The notes beneath the pieces were generated by a model, which was not told where the DNA came from, searched no databases, and worked only from the letters and a program-made list of their open reading frames with translations. Below, piece by piece: positions 9,571 to 18,825 of a stretch of 64,000 nt of DNA. The DNA comes from Aquitalea magnusonii. Lineage in GTDB: Bacteria; Pseudomonadota; Gammaproteobacteria; Burkholderiales; Chromobacteriaceae. Made by a program: the position numbers and the translations under genes. The stretch lies in NCBI RefSeq assembly GCF_003202035.1, contig NZ_QJKC01000010.1:1-64000 (forward strand). The letters run 5' to 3'. Position 1 is the stretch's first letter; every line of letters starts with the position of its first letter.

Positions 9571-9784
9571 CCGGACAAACCCAAACCAGAAAACCCTAAT
9601 TCTGGATATATTGCGTAAGGCAGGCAAGGCGGCCATGTGGCGCACCGATTCTGCAGAGCGGGCACATCAGAATAAGTCAATCATTCAGACGGTGCTGAAC
9701 GATATCCGCTCGGTATTGGGCGAAAGCAAGAAATGCCCTGCGACCAGCACCACTGGAGCGCAAGGCATACGGTTAATGCTTGTT

Positions 9785-10288
9785 TCAGGCAGTTTGCCAG
9801 CTCGTCTGATTCGCCAGCACAGAATGCGCCTTGGCAATGTCTTCCGGTGAGCCATGCACCATCAACACATACTTGTCTGCCTTGAGCGCCGACTCATACT
9901 TGATGGCTTCCTCACCGCTGACCCCGATGCGGGTGAGCGCAGCACCCACGGCGGACAGCCCGCCAATGATGACGGCGCCTTCCAAACCGCCAACCAGCGC
10001 GCTCACTACCGGCCCGGCCATGGCCAGCAGGCCCAGCCCGGGGATCATGAACACCGCCGGTGCCAGCAGCAAGCCCCACAAACCTCCCCAAAAGGCACCA
10101 ATGCCGCCCCAGGTTTTGATCTTGTCGCCGGTGCTATAAAACCCGACCGGGAATTCCTCGCTGTGATAACCCTTTCCGATCAGCGAAAGCTTTTTCACAT
10201 CAAATCCAGAGCGACTGAGCACCCGGATGGCTTCCTCCGCTTCCTGGTGGGTGTTGTAAACATAAACCGATGATTTTTCATGTTCCAT
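9785..10288 (-). CDS. general stress protein 17M-like (YflT-type) membrane protein
   Basis: 167 aa. The N-terminal 40 residues (SSVYVYNTHQEAEEAIRVLSRSGFDVKKLSLIGKG) form the YflT/17M fold. A Gly/Ala-rich hydrophobic central part follows with about two membrane-embedded segments (GGIGAFWGGLWGLLLAPAVFMIPGLGLLAMAG, then VSALVGGLEGAVIIGG). The C-terminus YVLMVHGSPEDIAKAHSVL resembles the nucleotide-independent regulatory folds of these proteins. AAGGA lies upstream of the ATG. It is 51 bp downstream of the BON gene in the same orientation, so probably one operon under the 11053-11068 operator. The biochemical role of this family is not known. Confidence 0.7.
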   Translation of the reverse strand: MEHEKSSVYVYNTHQEAEEAIRVLSRSGFDVKKLSLIGKGYHSEEFPVGFYSTGDKIKTWGGIGAFWGGLWGLLLAPAVFMIPGLGLLAMAGPVVSALVGGLEGAVIIGGLSAVGAALTRIGVSGEEAIKYESALKADKYVLMVHGSPEDIAKAHSVLANQTSWQTA

Positions 10289-10339
10289 GATGCATGTCCT
10301 TCATGGCCGGGCAACAAGACAATGCCGCCGCCGGCGGGT

Positions 10340-10996
10340 TCAGATGACAACGCGGATGTTGTCGATGACATTCCGCACCCCTGGCAGGCAGGCCGCCGCA
10401 TGATTGGCCAGTGCGCGTTCTGACCAGCTGTGGACTGTGCCGCCCAGGGTGATGTCCGGGCCATCGATACTGACGGTAATGCTGTTGATGTCGGCAATGG
10501 CGCGGCGCTTCAGTGCTGCTTCCACTTCGTCTTTCACCGCCAGCATCTGCAGCTTCGGGCGGATGTTGATGGTGCTGCTTACCCCGGTCACTCCGCTTAC
10601 ATGCCGGAGCATGCGGATGGCGGCCTTGCGCTGGAAGTCCCACTCCACATCACCGGACAAAGTGACCCAGCCGTTCTCCACCATCACCTTGATGGATTTG
10701 CCGCAGCTTCCTCCCATCAACTGCAAGGCATTGGCCGCCGCGCGCGATACATCGGCATCACTGCGTTTGTCCGATCCGGGCAGATCAACGGTGATCTCTA
10801 CCGCAATCGCCTGCACACCAACCACACGCTGAGTGGCTTTTTCAGCGGCCCACTTCTCGGCAAAGTTGGCAACATGGCCGCTCAGGGTAATGACCCCCTG
10901 ATTGGCTTCCACTCCGATGTGGGTGGCGGTGACCGCCGGGTCCCATTTCAGTTCGGCCAGGACATCACTTTGCAGTTGGGCATCATTCTTGATCAT
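10340..10996 (-). CDS. triple BON-domain (OsmY-like, cytoplasmic) protein, copy 1
   Basis: 218 aa with three successive BON repeats (about 5-75, 80-145, 150-218), each carrying the V-x-L-x-G-x-V strand-turn (GVITLSGHV, GWVTLSGDV, DITLGGTV). No signal peptide is visible, unlike OsmY. The start MIKNDAQLQ is supported by AGGAG upstream and by the identical length and start of its paralog at 24445-25101. BON domains bind phospholipid or associate with membranes and are typical of osmotic/envelope stress proteins. Divergent from the aconitase gene across a 261-bp region with two copies of the TGTnnGCTnGCGyACA palindrome. Confidence 0.85.
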   Translation of the reverse strand: MIKNDAQLQSDVLAELKWDPAVTATHIGVEANQGVITLSGHVANFAEKWAAEKATQRVVGVQAIAVEITVDLPGSDKRSDADVSRAAANALQLMGGSCGKSIKVMVENGWVTLSGDVEWDFQRKAAIRMLRHVSGVTGVSSTINIRPKLQMLAVKDEVEAALKRRAIADINSITVSIDGPDITLGGTVHSWSERALANHAAACLPGVRNVIDNIRVVI

Positions 10997-11052
10997 GGCA
11001 TCACTCCTTTGTATGAGAGGAGTAAAGGCTGAGCCGAATATGCAGATCGGTC

Positions 11053-11068
11053 TGTTGGCTAGCGCACA
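11053..11068. promoter_or_regulatory. Crp-like palindrome TGTnnGCTnGCGyACA, site 1
   Basis: The sequence TGTTGGCTAGCGCACA starts 57 bp upstream of the BON copy 1 start codon. It is one of five close matches placed in promoters of the stress cluster. Confidence 0.6.
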
Positions 11069-11140
11069 CAGTAGGCGTCGTTTGCATGCCGCCGCGCTGG
11101 CCAATGGTCGCCGGGCTGCGAGTTCCGGCGCTGTGGGTTA

Positions 11141-11156
11141 TGTATGCTTGCGCACA
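11141..11156. promoter_or_regulatory. Crp-like palindrome, site 2
   Basis: The sequence TGTATGCTTGCGCACA ends 101 bp before the aconitase start codon, in the divergent BON/acnA intergenic region. Confidence 0.6.
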
Positions 11157-11257
11157 GAATATGCGGCGCGCTGCTGACACCATGCCACTTTCTGCTTGGC
11201 CCTGCGCCATCCAGCGGCAAGCATGGAAATGCACCACCCTTTGCAGGAGGCCACAGC

Positions 11258-13966
11258 ATGCACAGTGCCAGCTATTTACGCGAATTTTCCTTCGGCCAGG
11301 GGCAGGTCGGTTTGTACTACGCCCTGCCTTTGCTGCAACAGCAGGGCTTTGGTGCCATCGCGCGGCTGCCGGTGTCCTTGCGGATCATGCTGGAATCGCT
11401 GCTGCGTAATCTGGATGGCGAGCGGGTGACCGAGGCCCATGTGCGCCAGTTGGCCAACTGGCAGCCGCAAGCGGAGCGCAATACGGAAATCCCTTTCGTG
11501 GTGGCGCGTATCCTGTTGCAGGACTTCACCGGCCTGCCCTTGCTGTGCGATCTGGCGGCCCTGCGCGATGCCACCATCCGTCTGGGAAGGTCGCCCGCGC
11601 TGATCACGCCGAAAATACCGGTGCATCTGGTGGTGGATCATTCGGTGCAGGTGGATTTCTTCCGCGAAGCCGATGCCTTGCAGCGCAACCTGCTGCTGGA
11701 ATATCAGCGCAATGCTGAACGCTACCGTTTCATCAAATGGAGTCAGCACGCCTTTGCCAATCTGCAGGTCACACCACCTGGACGCGGCATTGTTCATCAG
11801 GTGAATCTGGAGTATCTGGCACCAGGGCTGAGCCGAGATGACCGAATTTACTTTCCCGATACGCTGGTTGGCACCGATTCACATACCACCATGATCAACG
11901 GGCTGGGCGTGCTGGGCTGGGGTGTGGGCGGTATTGAGGCGGAGTCTGCCATGCTGGGACTGCCGGTGTTCTTGTTGCAGCCCGACGTGGTGGGCGTGCA
12001 TCTGCACGGACACTTGCCGGCGGGGGTGACTGCTACGGATGTGGTGCTCACCCTGACCGCGCTGCTGCGCAAGTCGGGTGTGGTAGGTGCTTTTGTGGAA
12101 TTCTTTGGGCATGGGGCCGCCCGGCTCACCGTGCCGGACCGCGCTACCATTGCCAATATGGCCCCGGAGTATGGCGCCACCGTGGCGTATTTCCCACCTG
12201 ATCATCAAACCGTGGCCTACCTGATTGCCACCGGCAGGGACCGCGAGCAGGTGGCTGCTTTTCAGGCCTATTTCCAGGCGCAGCACATGTTCGGCATGCC
12301 ATGCCTGGGCGAGATCGACTACAGCCGCATCATCAACGTCAACCTGGCAGACATCGAGCCCTGCGTGGCTGGCCCGCGCCGGCCGCAGGATCGCATCTCG
12401 CTGCGTCAGTTGAAGCAAAGTTTCATGAGCACGCTGTTTGCCCCAGTCGAGCAGGGTGGGTTTGGCAAGGGCGGGGTGGCCAGCGATAGGTCGCCGCACC
12501 CGGCGCAAACCAGGCAACTGACGCATGGCGACATCGTGATTGCTGCCATCACCTCCTGCACCAATACCTCGCATCCAAGCAGCATGCTGACGGCCGGCCT
12601 GCTGGCGCGCAAGGCGGTGGCACTGGGCTTGAAAGTGCCGAGCCACATCAAGACCTCGCTGGCCCCCGGTTCGCAAGTGGTGCGTGACTACCTGCACCGC
12701 GCCGGCTTGCTCGAGCCATTGGCACAGCTGGGTTTTCAGCTGGTGGCCTATGGCTGTACCACCTGCATTGGCAATTCGGGGCCGCTGGACCCGGTGCTAG
12801 AGCAGCAGATTGTCCAGGGGGATCTTGTCTGCGCCGCCGTGCTGTCCGGCAATCGCAATTTCGAAGCGCGCATTCATCCGGCGCTAAGGGCCAATTTCCT
12901 GATGAGTCCGCCGCTGGTCGTGGCTTTTGCCCTTGCTGGACGGATAGGCATAGACCTGGGCAGCGAGCCGCTTGGCCAGGACGCACAAGGCAATGCGGTT
13001 TATCTGTCCATGCTGTGGCCAAGCCAGCAGGAAATAGACAGCGCCGTGCACGATGCAGAAGACCCGGCAAGCTATCCACGCTTGTATCAAGTGCCTGACG
13101 CCTCCTTGTGGCAGGCGTTGCCGCTCAACCCGCAGCAGGCCTACAGCTGGCCACCTTCCAGTTATATTGCCCGTCCGCCCTTTCTTGATGCGGTAGTGCT
13201 AGACCTGCCGCCGCCACGGCAGGCAATACGGCAGGCCAGGGCGCTGGCGCTGTTTGGTGACTCGGTCACCACCGATCACATCAGCCCGGCAGGCAGTATT
13301 GGCGCAGACTCCTGTGCCGGCCTCTATTTGCAGCAACTGGGCATCGCGCCTGCTGACTTCAACAGCTACGGCTCGCGCCGGGGTAATCACCAGGTCATGG
13401 TGCGCGGCACCTTTGCCAATATCAGGATACGCAACCTGATGCTGCCTCCGGCCGCAGATGGCAGTCCGGTCACCGGCGGCATGACCCTGCACCAGCCGGA
13501 TGGCCAGCAAGGCTTCATCCATGATATTGCCCGGCGTTATCAGACAGAACAGGTGGCATTGCTGATTATTGCTGGCAAGGAATATGGTAGCGGGTCAAGC
13601 CGGGACTGGGCGGCGAAAGGAACAGCACTGCTTGGTGTGCGTGCGGTCATTGCCGAAAGCTTCGAGCGCATCCACCGTGCTAATCTGGTGGGCATGGGGG
13701 TGTTGCCGCTGCAATTCATGGCAGGGGACTCCATCGCATCGCTTGGGCTGACTGGGAGGGAATTGTTCACGCTGGAGGGGCTGGATAACACACTGCTTCC
13801 GGCACAGCCGGTACAGCTGCATATCGACTACCCCGATGGTGCTCACCGGCGCTGCACTTTGCTGTTACGGGTAGACACCGCAACCGAGGTGGACTACTGC
13901 CGCCATGGCGGGATATTGCCCTTCGTATTGCGCAGCCTGTTAAGAACTGCCGACAAACCCTTGTAG
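11258..13966 (+). CDS. acnA: aconitate hydratase A
   Basis: 902 aa, AcnA/IRP1-type aconitase (citrate-isocitrate isomerase with a [4Fe-4S] cluster). The cluster cysteines are visible in ITSCTNTSHPSS and YGCTTCIGNSGPL. Other family blocks include VVDHSVQVDF, GTDSHTTMINGLGVLGWGVGGIEAE, SVTTDHISPAGSI, NSYGSRRGNHQVMVRGTF and the swivelling C-terminal domain GKEYGSGSSRDWAAKG. The ATG at 11258 is chosen for its AGGAGG; the upstream in-frame extension is not conserved-looking. It sits among stress genes rather than with TCA genes, so it is probably a second, condition-specific aconitase. N-terminal region slightly divergent (KIPVHLVVDHS). Confidence 0.92.
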   Translation: MHSASYLREFSFGQGQVGLYYALPLLQQQGFGAIARLPVSLRIMLESLLRNLDGERVTEAHVRQLANWQPQAERNTEIPFVVARILLQDFTGLPLLCDLAALRDATIRLGRSPALITPKIPVHLVVDHSVQVDFFREADALQRNLLLEYQRNAERYRFIKWSQHAFANLQVTPPGRGIVHQVNLEYLAPGLSRDDRIYFPDTLVGTDSHTTMINGLGVLGWGVGGIEAESAMLGLPVFLLQPDVVGVHLHGHLPAGVTATDVVLTLTALLRKSGVVGAFVEFFGHGAARLTVPDRATIANMAPEYGATVAYFPPDHQTVAYLIATGRDREQVAAFQAYFQAQHMFGMPCLGEIDYSRIINVNLADIEPCVAGPRRPQDRISLRQLKQSFMSTLFAPVEQGGFGKGGVASDRSPHPAQTRQLTHGDIVIAAITSCTNTSHPSSMLTAGLLARKAVALGLKVPSHIKTSLAPGSQVVRDYLHRAGLLEPLAQLGFQLVAYGCTTCIGNSGPLDPVLEQQIVQGDLVCAAVLSGNRNFEARIHPALRANFLMSPPLVVAFALAGRIGIDLGSEPLGQDAQGNAVYLSMLWPSQQEIDSAVHDAEDPASYPRLYQVPDASLWQALPLNPQQAYSWPPSSYIARPPFLDAVVLDLPPPRQAIRQARALALFGDSVTTDHISPAGSIGADSCAGLYLQQLGIAPADFNSYGSRRGNHQVMVRGTFANIRIRNLMLPPAADGSPVTGGMTLHQPDGQQGFIHDIARRYQTEQVALLIIAGKEYGSGSSRDWAAKGTALLGVRAVIAESFERIHRANLVGMGVLPLQFMAGDSIASLGLTGRELFTLEGLDNTLLPAQPVQLHIDYPDGAHRRCTLLLRVDTATEVDYCRHGGILPFVLRSLLRTADKPL

Positions 13967-14077
13967 AGAGTCCGGGCCTCGGCAACGCAGAGCAAGCTTG
14001 CCCATGGGATGGGCGGATGATGGATGAAGCAAAGCGCCGTCGGCACAAGCAGCGATCAGCCCGTGCCGGCAGTGCTT

Positions 14078-14281
14078 TCATTTCACCTCATGGCCAATCA
14101 CGCCACCTACGGCAGCACCACCCACCGTGCCCGCCGCACTGCCACCGGTAAGGACGGCGCCCACGCCAGCGCCGATGCCGGCACCGATGGCCGTATCCTT
14201 GCCGCGTTCCGACATGGAAGAACAGCCAGCCAGTCCGGCCAGCAGCATGACTGCGCAAAATCCGTTTCGCACTGCACCCAT
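14078..14281 (-). CDS. glycine-zipper (2TM) outer-membrane lipoprotein
   Basis: 67 aa. Signal peptide with lipobox LAGLAGC (Cys near residue 20), then Ser/Glu/Arg linker and a Gly-zipper hairpin (AIGAGIGAGVGAVLTGGSAAGTVGGAAVGGVIGHEV). Members such as Pcp/SlyB-like and OsmB-type lipoproteins are envelope-stress linked. GAGAGA lies upstream of the start. Monocistronic on the minus strand between acnA and the lmo0937-like gene. Confidence 0.8.
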   Translation of the reverse strand: MGAVRNGFCAVMLLAGLAGCSSMSERGKDTAIGAGIGAGVGAVLTGGSAAGTVGGAAVGGVIGHEVK

Positions 14282-14385
14282 GAATCTCTCCTTGAACCCG
14301 CTCTGCCGGCAACGCGCAGTTGCTGGCGTCGGCTGGCTCTGGCATCAGCCCTCCACCCGTTGGTGGGGGCTTTGATGTGACAAGG

Positions 14386-14532
14386 CTAGATGCGACGCCC
14401 TTGCAGGACACGCACCACCACCACGATCAGCATCAACAGCAACAACAGGTGGATCAGCCCACCCATGGTGTAGGAAGTGACCATGCCCAGCGCCCACAGC
14501 AAAAACAGAATCACTGCAATTGTTTCCAACAT
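14386..14532 (-). CDS. lmo0937-family small membrane protein
   Basis: 48 aa: MLETIAVILFLLWALGMV, then SYTMGGLIHLLLLLMLIVVVVR and a basic end. This is the two-helix pattern of the lmo0937/DUF5670 family (typically about 48-50 aa), common among stress-induced genes next to CsbD and BON genes. AGGAG lies upstream of the ATG. Function unknown. Confidence 0.75.
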   Translation of the reverse strand: MLETIAVILFLLWALGMVTSYTMGGLIHLLLLLMLIVVVVRVLQGRRI

Positions 14533-14619
14533 GATGACACTCCTGCAAACAGGCAGGCGGCATCAGGCGGATGGCAATGCATCCGCCAGACCCACACCTG
14601 CCAGTACTTGGGTCTGCTA

Positions 14620-14690
14620 ACAAAATCACGGTGCGTCGGCGCGCCTGGCTTCAGGGGCACTACGCTATTCTGTTAGCCGCTCTTATTCGC
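14620..14690. repeat. small inverted-repeat (MITE/REP-like) element, copy A
   Basis: A segment bounded by TCTGCTAACAAAAT and, inverted, GAGCGGCTAACAGAAT, with a GCGTCGGCGCGCC core. A related longer copy lies at 26093-26215. It abuts the stop codon of the PRC-barrel gene. Confidence 0.5.
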
Positions 14691-15093
14691 TGTAGAGATC
14701 GGTACCGTAGAAGTCATGAACGATACCGGCCCAGGCCGGGTCGGCCATGTCCGGCCACTGGTCCTTGTCAAAGCCTGGCGCGTGGGTAAAGCGCTCCTTG
14801 CTGATATTGAGCATGAAACGCTTGTTGATGGGGTCCAGTACCAGCGCTTGCCATGGCACGGCAAACAGCTTTTCGCCCAGCCCCATGAAGCCGCCAAACG
14901 CCAGCACGGCATATGCCACCCGGCCGCTGCTGACATTCAGCATGATTTCCTTGATGTCACCCAGCACCTCGCCTTGTTGATTCAAAACAGCGTCACCTGT
15001 CAGCGTGTTGGCACCCATCAGATAGGGCCCAGGCCCGCCGGTGTTGCTACTGGTGCGATTGCTGCCATCCGTATTGAGCTGCATCTGGTTCAT
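14683..15093 (-). CDS. PRC-barrel domain protein
   Basis: 136 aa. One PRC-barrel fold: NTLTGDAVLNQQGEVLGDIKEIMLNVSSGRVAYAVLAFGGFMGLGEKLFAVPWQAL, then a C-terminal half with KRFMLNISKERFTHAPGFDKDQWPDMADP. This is the common soluble stress-associated PRC-barrel type of proteobacteria. The start at 15093 follows AAGGAGAAGGTG; an earlier in-frame Met would add an unconserved tail. Divergent from csbD, sharing the promoter region with the palindrome at 15244-15259. The stop codon lies inside a MITE-like element. Molecular role unknown. Confidence 0.82.
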   Translation of the reverse strand: MNQMQLNTDGSNRTSSNTGGPGPYLMGANTLTGDAVLNQQGEVLGDIKEIMLNVSSGRVAYAVLAFGGFMGLGEKLFAVPWQALVLDPINKRFMLNISKERFTHAPGFDKDQWPDMADPAWAGIVHDFYGTDLYSE

Positions 15094-15243
15094 CACCTTC
15101 TCCTTAAACCGAAGCACGGCTTGCTTCTGCCGTAGCCAAAGGGATTGCTGGCTACTGCTCCGGCTTACGCCAGCCATTAGCACTGCACTGTTCGGCAGCA
15201 CACCGAAGACCGATAAATCCACCGGCACAACATATTGCCGAGG

Positions 15244-15259
15244 TGTGCGCTGGCGTACA
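15244..15259. promoter_or_regulatory. Crp-like palindrome, site 3
   Basis: TGTGCGCTGGCGTACA, nearly a perfect dyad (TGTnCGC-TG-GCGnACA), ends 58 bp upstream of the csbD start. A possible -10 TACCCT lies at 15282-15287. Confidence 0.65.
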
Positions 15260-15317
15260 GACCGGCCTGGCGGGCAAGTCCTACCCTGGCTGCAGACCCA
15301 TCACCAAGGAGAGTTTC

Positions 15318-15617
15318 ATGGACAAGTCAGCCGAGCAGGACAAAACCCTTGCCGCCAAACAGAGCGCGGTAGAGGTCTCGGTCGAGATCAGTAAGCAGGA
15401 CGCTAGCTTTCATTTCCCCAGCGTTGATGAACTGAAAGGCAAATGGAAGGAGCATGTGGGTGCGGCCAAGGTTGTCTGGGGCCAATTGACCGACGACGAA
15501 CTGCTGCGTGCCGAAGGCCAGGCGCAGAAATTGATCGGGTTGATCCAGCAGCGCTATGCCATTACGCGTGAAGAAGCCGAGCGTCAGGTAAAGCATTTTC
15601 TGGACAAGCTCAAATAG
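15318..15617 (+). CDS. CsbD-family stress protein
   Basis: 99 aa. An approximately 35-residue charged N-terminal extension is followed by the CsbD core: VDELKGKWKEHVGAAKVVWGQLTDDELLRAEGQAQKLIGLIQQRYAITREEAERQVKHFL. CsbD proteins are small, soluble and general-stress induced, of unknown activity. AGGAGA precedes the ATG. The BON protein gene follows 75 bp downstream in the same direction, so both are probably transcribed from the operator-bearing promoter. Confidence 0.88.
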   Translation: MDKSAEQDKTLAAKQSAVEVSVEISKQDASFHFPSVDELKGKWKEHVGAAKVVWGQLTDDELLRAEGQAQKLIGLIQQRYAITREEAERQVKHFLDKLK

Positions 15618-15692
15618 GCGCGGACTGTCATTTTCACGGCCGCGCTGTGCCCGGCCTTTGTCTTGCTTCTACCCATACCGGAGAACTGCACC

Positions 15693-16535
15693 ATGAAAAC
15701 CCTACCCCGCCAGCTGCTGCCGGCCACCCTGGTCGCCTGCCTTGCGCTGCTTAACTGCAACCCGGCTCAGGCGGCAGCAAGCAATCAGGACTTAAAAGAT
15801 GCACGCCAGGAAAGCCAGCTATCCACTACTTACACCCTGAATCCATCGCTGCGTGATCAGGACATCCGGGTGCTGGTGCATGAAGGCAAGGTCACGCTGA
15901 CCGGTACGGTGGAGGAGGGGGTGAAAAAGGAGCTGGCCAAAGAAATTGCCCTGGCTGTCGCTGGCGTCACCAGCGTGGACAACCAACTGCAAGTCAACAG
16001 CGATTTTGTGCCGAGCAAGTCCAGCGCCGCCCGCAGCTATGGCGAATTGACCGACGATGCCACCATTTCCGCAGCAGTCAGATCCAAACTGCTGTGGAGC
16101 AAGTACGCCGATGGGCTTGCTGTGACGGTGCATACCAAGCTGGGCAAGGTCAGCTTGCAGGGAACAGCCAATAGCGCCAGTGCCAGCCAGGCGGCCAGCC
16201 GCATGGCAAGCAGCACCCGTGGTGTGGTGTCGGTAGACAATCAGCTACAGATCCGCACTGTCAAACCTACGCTGGCCGAGTCGGTGAAAAATTCCAGCCA
16301 GCATGCCGAGCAAAGCATCTCGGACAGCTGGATCACCACCAAGGTGAAATCCAGCCTGCTGTACTCCAGCCATGTCGAAAGCTCCAGCATCAACGTCAAG
16401 ACACGTCATGGCGTGGTGGTACTGAGCGGCCGGCTGGGCAGCAAAGCCGAGCGCGCGCTGGCGATTGAACTAAGCAAGAACGTGCGCGGCGTAAGGCAGG
16501 TAGATGCGTCCGCCTTGTCCTTGTCTGGTCAATAG
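15693..16535 (+). CDS. periplasmic triple BON-domain (OsmY-like) protein
   Basis: 280 aa. Sec signal peptide (MKTLPRQLLPATLVACLALLNCNPAQAA) then three BON repeats at about 45-105, 125-190 and 210-278, each with a V-x-L-x-G turn (GKVTLTGTV, GKVSLQGTA, GVVVLSGRL) and a GVxSVDNQLQ strand in the first two. Exported OsmY-type proteins are thought to protect the inner or outer membrane in osmotic shock. It differs from the two 218-aa BON proteins here by being exported. GGAGAA precedes the ATG. Followed 43 bp later by another exported protein gene. Confidence 0.86.
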   Translation: MKTLPRQLLPATLVACLALLNCNPAQAAASNQDLKDARQESQLSTTYTLNPSLRDQDIRVLVHEGKVTLTGTVEEGVKKELAKEIALAVAGVTSVDNQLQVNSDFVPSKSSAARSYGELTDDATISAAVRSKLLWSKYADGLAVTVHTKLGKVSLQGTANSASASQAASRMASSTRGVVSVDNQLQIRTVKPTLAESVKNSSQHAEQSISDSWITTKVKSSLLYSSHVESSSINVKTRHGVVVLSGRLGSKAERALAIELSKNVRGVRQVDASALSLSGQ

Positions 16536-16578
16536 CCATCATCATCGGATCGCCGGGACGGGATCAGGAGCAAACACC

Positions 16579-17433
16579 ATGCGCTACATACTGGTTGGCA
16601 TTTCCCTGTCGCTGCTGCTTGGGCCCAGTACCACCCTGCAAGCGCAGACCCGTCTTGACATCAGCATCAGCAGTTATCCTTCCCTGATCCTCATTCCGGG
16701 TTACCCGGTGTATTACGACCCTGCGCAGCAGCTCAACTACTTTTTCTATGGCGGCCGTTACTGGGTGTTCCATGAAGATGGCTGGTATTACAGCAGCTGG
16801 TATAACGGGCCATGGACACCGATGGCGGCAGACCGGGTGCCCGTGTTCATCTGGCGCATTCCCTTGCGTTATTACCATCATCGCCCGGCTTATTTTCTTG
16901 GCAGGAACGCCAATGCAGCGCCGCCCTGGGACCAGCACTGGGGAGCCGGCTGGAGCCGCAAGTACCCGGACTGGCAGCAGTGGAACAGGCAATCCGTACC
17001 GCCAGCCAGCCCGCTGCCCGATTATCAGAAACAATATGGTGGCAACCGCTACCCGCATTCTCTCAAGCAGCAGTCCACGCTGGAGCATCAGCAAGCAAGA
17101 CAGCACGGTACTGACCGCCATCCTCCCGGACTCGCCACGCCCGGTGCGCAGCCACCTTCGTCGCCACGGCCTGTGCCAGACCCTGCACGCCATGCCGCGC
17201 CAGCCATGCCGGATAACAAGCACCCGATGAACGCGGATCCGCCGCATCGGGCCCGCTCTGCAGAGCAGCCCCCACACCCGGCCAGACCCGCTGATGGCCA
17301 CGCCGAATCCATACGCAAACCCGCCGGGCAGGCCGGTGCAGCTGCTGCGCCAGACAAGCCGGAACAGACCATGCACCCGCAGCGGCCGCCCACAATGGAT
17401 GAGCTCAGGCATCGCCCAGGTGCAGAACCCTGA
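16579..17433 (+). CDS. exported aromatic-rich hypothetical protein with Pro/His-rich tail
   Basis: 284 aa. Signal peptide (MRYILVGISLSLLLGPSTTLQA) followed by a Tyr/Trp-rich domain of about 80 residues (YPVYYDPAQQLNYFFYGGRYWVFHEDGWYYSSWYNGPW). This pattern is seen in small periplasmic proteins of proteobacterial stress clusters. The rest (about residues 120-284) is low-complexity, rich in Pro, His, Gln and Arg, and likely disordered. CAGGAG lies upstream of the ATG. Same direction as the BON gene. No known function; could be cell-wall or outer-membrane associated. Confidence 0.6.
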   Translation: MRYILVGISLSLLLGPSTTLQAQTRLDISISSYPSLILIPGYPVYYDPAQQLNYFFYGGRYWVFHEDGWYYSSWYNGPWTPMAADRVPVFIWRIPLRYYHHRPAYFLGRNANAAPPWDQHWGAGWSRKYPDWQQWNRQSVPPASPLPDYQKQYGGNRYPHSLKQQSTLEHQQARQHGTDRHPPGLATPGAQPPSSPRPVPDPARHAAPAMPDNKHPMNADPPHRARSAEQPPHPARPADGHAESIRKPAGQAGAAAAPDKPEQTMHPQRPPTMDELRHRPGAEP

Positions 17434-17529
17434 ACCCAGCACGGCTTGCCGCCAGTGCAGGCAGGCCGCTTTGCATCCCGCAACCCTGGCTGGCCGGGTA
17501 GGCCAGCTCCTTCTGCAAGGACATACCGC

Positions 17530-18729
17530 ATGATCTGGCAACAACGCATAGAACGCCTGGCCTGCCAGCTACGCCAGCACAGCCCCTTGCCGGCGCGTCT
17601 GGTCTGCAATGGACAGTCCATTGATTTCGGGCTGTTCGAGCAGCCATTGGTGACCATGCACATCCGCAAGGCTGCCGGCTTGCGTTACTTGCTTTCCCCG
17701 CGGCTGGACCATCTGGGTGAAGCGTATGTCCGGGGCCTGGTCGATATCGACGGCAAGCTGGATGACATCATCGAGATGGCGCATGCCCTGGCGCGGCGTG
17801 GCAAGCCCTATCCCTTGCAGCGCCTGGCGGGGCTGCTGTTTCAGCATAATCGTCGGGCCGATCGCCAGGCCATTCAGTACCACTACGACGTGTCCAACCA
17901 CTTTTACGCACAGTGGCTGGACCCGGAAATGGTGTACTCCTGCGCTTATTTTTCCGAGGGTGATGAAACACTGGCGGCAGCACAAATCAAGAAAATCGAC
18001 CATATCCTCACCAAGGTGAGGCTGCAAAGCGGGCATACCTTGCTGGATATCGGCTGTGGCTGGGGTGCGCTGGTCATCCGGGCGGCACGGCAATTCGGTG
18101 CCAGATGCCTGGGCATTACCCTGTCACAACAGCAGTTTGAAGAAGCCACACGCCGGGTAAAGCAGGCCGGTGTGCAGGATAGGGTAGAAATCAGGCTGAT
18201 GGATTATCGCGATGTGTCCGGCAGTTTTGACCGGATTACCAGCGTCGGCATGTTTGAACACGTCGGCATCAAGGGGTTGGCCGACTACTTCAGGCAGATA
18301 GTGAATCTGCTCAGTCCGGATGGGCTGGTACTGAACCACGGCATCACCTCGGTCAGCACCCGTCAGCGGGACGCCCCATTCGGCGCCGGCAATTTCATCG
18401 ACAAATATGTTTTTCCCGGCGGCCAGTTGCCCCATATCGGCACCACGCTAAGCACCATGCAGCAGGGTGGTCTGGAGGTGCTGGATGTGGAAAACCTGCG
18501 CCGTCACTATGCCTTGACCCTCAGCCTGTGGTCGCAGAATTACGAGAAGAACAGCAGTAGCATCCGCCAGGAAATCGGCGAGGAACGCTACCGTATCTGG
18601 CGCATTTATCTGGCCGGGTGTGCCTATGCCTTCTGTAACGATGTAGTCAGCATTTACCAGATTCTGTGTCAGCCCGCAGGACGTCCTGCCGATACCTTGG
18701 CATGGTCCCGCCAGTATATGTACGAGTGA
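17530..18729 (+). CDS. cfa: cyclopropane-fatty-acyl-phospholipid synthase family methyltransferase
   Basis: 399 aa, SAM-dependent enzyme that converts unsaturated acyl chains of membrane phospholipids to cyclopropanes. Visible are the N-terminal lipid-binding region, YHYDVSNHFYAQWLDPEMVYSCAYF, the SAM motif LLDIGCGWGALVIRAA, GITLSQQQ, SVGMFEHVGIKGL and the Cys-region FIDKYVFPGGQLPH. The C-terminal YEKN...RIWRIYLAGCAYAF also matches the family. The ATG at 17530 has AAGGA upstream. CFA formation is a classic stationary-phase and acid-stress response, consistent with the neighbours. Whether this is the sole Cfa of the genome cannot be seen. Confidence 0.9.
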   Translation: MIWQQRIERLACQLRQHSPLPARLVCNGQSIDFGLFEQPLVTMHIRKAAGLRYLLSPRLDHLGEAYVRGLVDIDGKLDDIIEMAHALARRGKPYPLQRLAGLLFQHNRRADRQAIQYHYDVSNHFYAQWLDPEMVYSCAYFSEGDETLAAAQIKKIDHILTKVRLQSGHTLLDIGCGWGALVIRAARQFGARCLGITLSQQQFEEATRRVKQAGVQDRVEIRLMDYRDVSGSFDRITSVGMFEHVGIKGLADYFRQIVNLLSPDGLVLNHGITSVSTRQRDAPFGAGNFIDKYVFPGGQLPHIGTTLSTMQQGGLEVLDVENLRRHYALTLSLWSQNYEKNSSSIRQEIGEERYRIWRIYLAGCAYAFCNDVVSIYQILCQPAGRPADTLAWSRQYMYE

Positions 18730-18825
18730 GTGCCATTGGATAAACACGGCTACAGCCCAGCGCACCTTGTTAGCGGTACAGCATGCTGCAGCCAAATATG
18801 ACCCCTTAGCGAAACGGGAGCCACC

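Noticed and set aside
18766-18782. seventh copy of the Crp-like palindrome before the 18826 gene
   Set aside because: Only the right half (GCGGTACA) matches and the spacing is off by one; not counted as a site.
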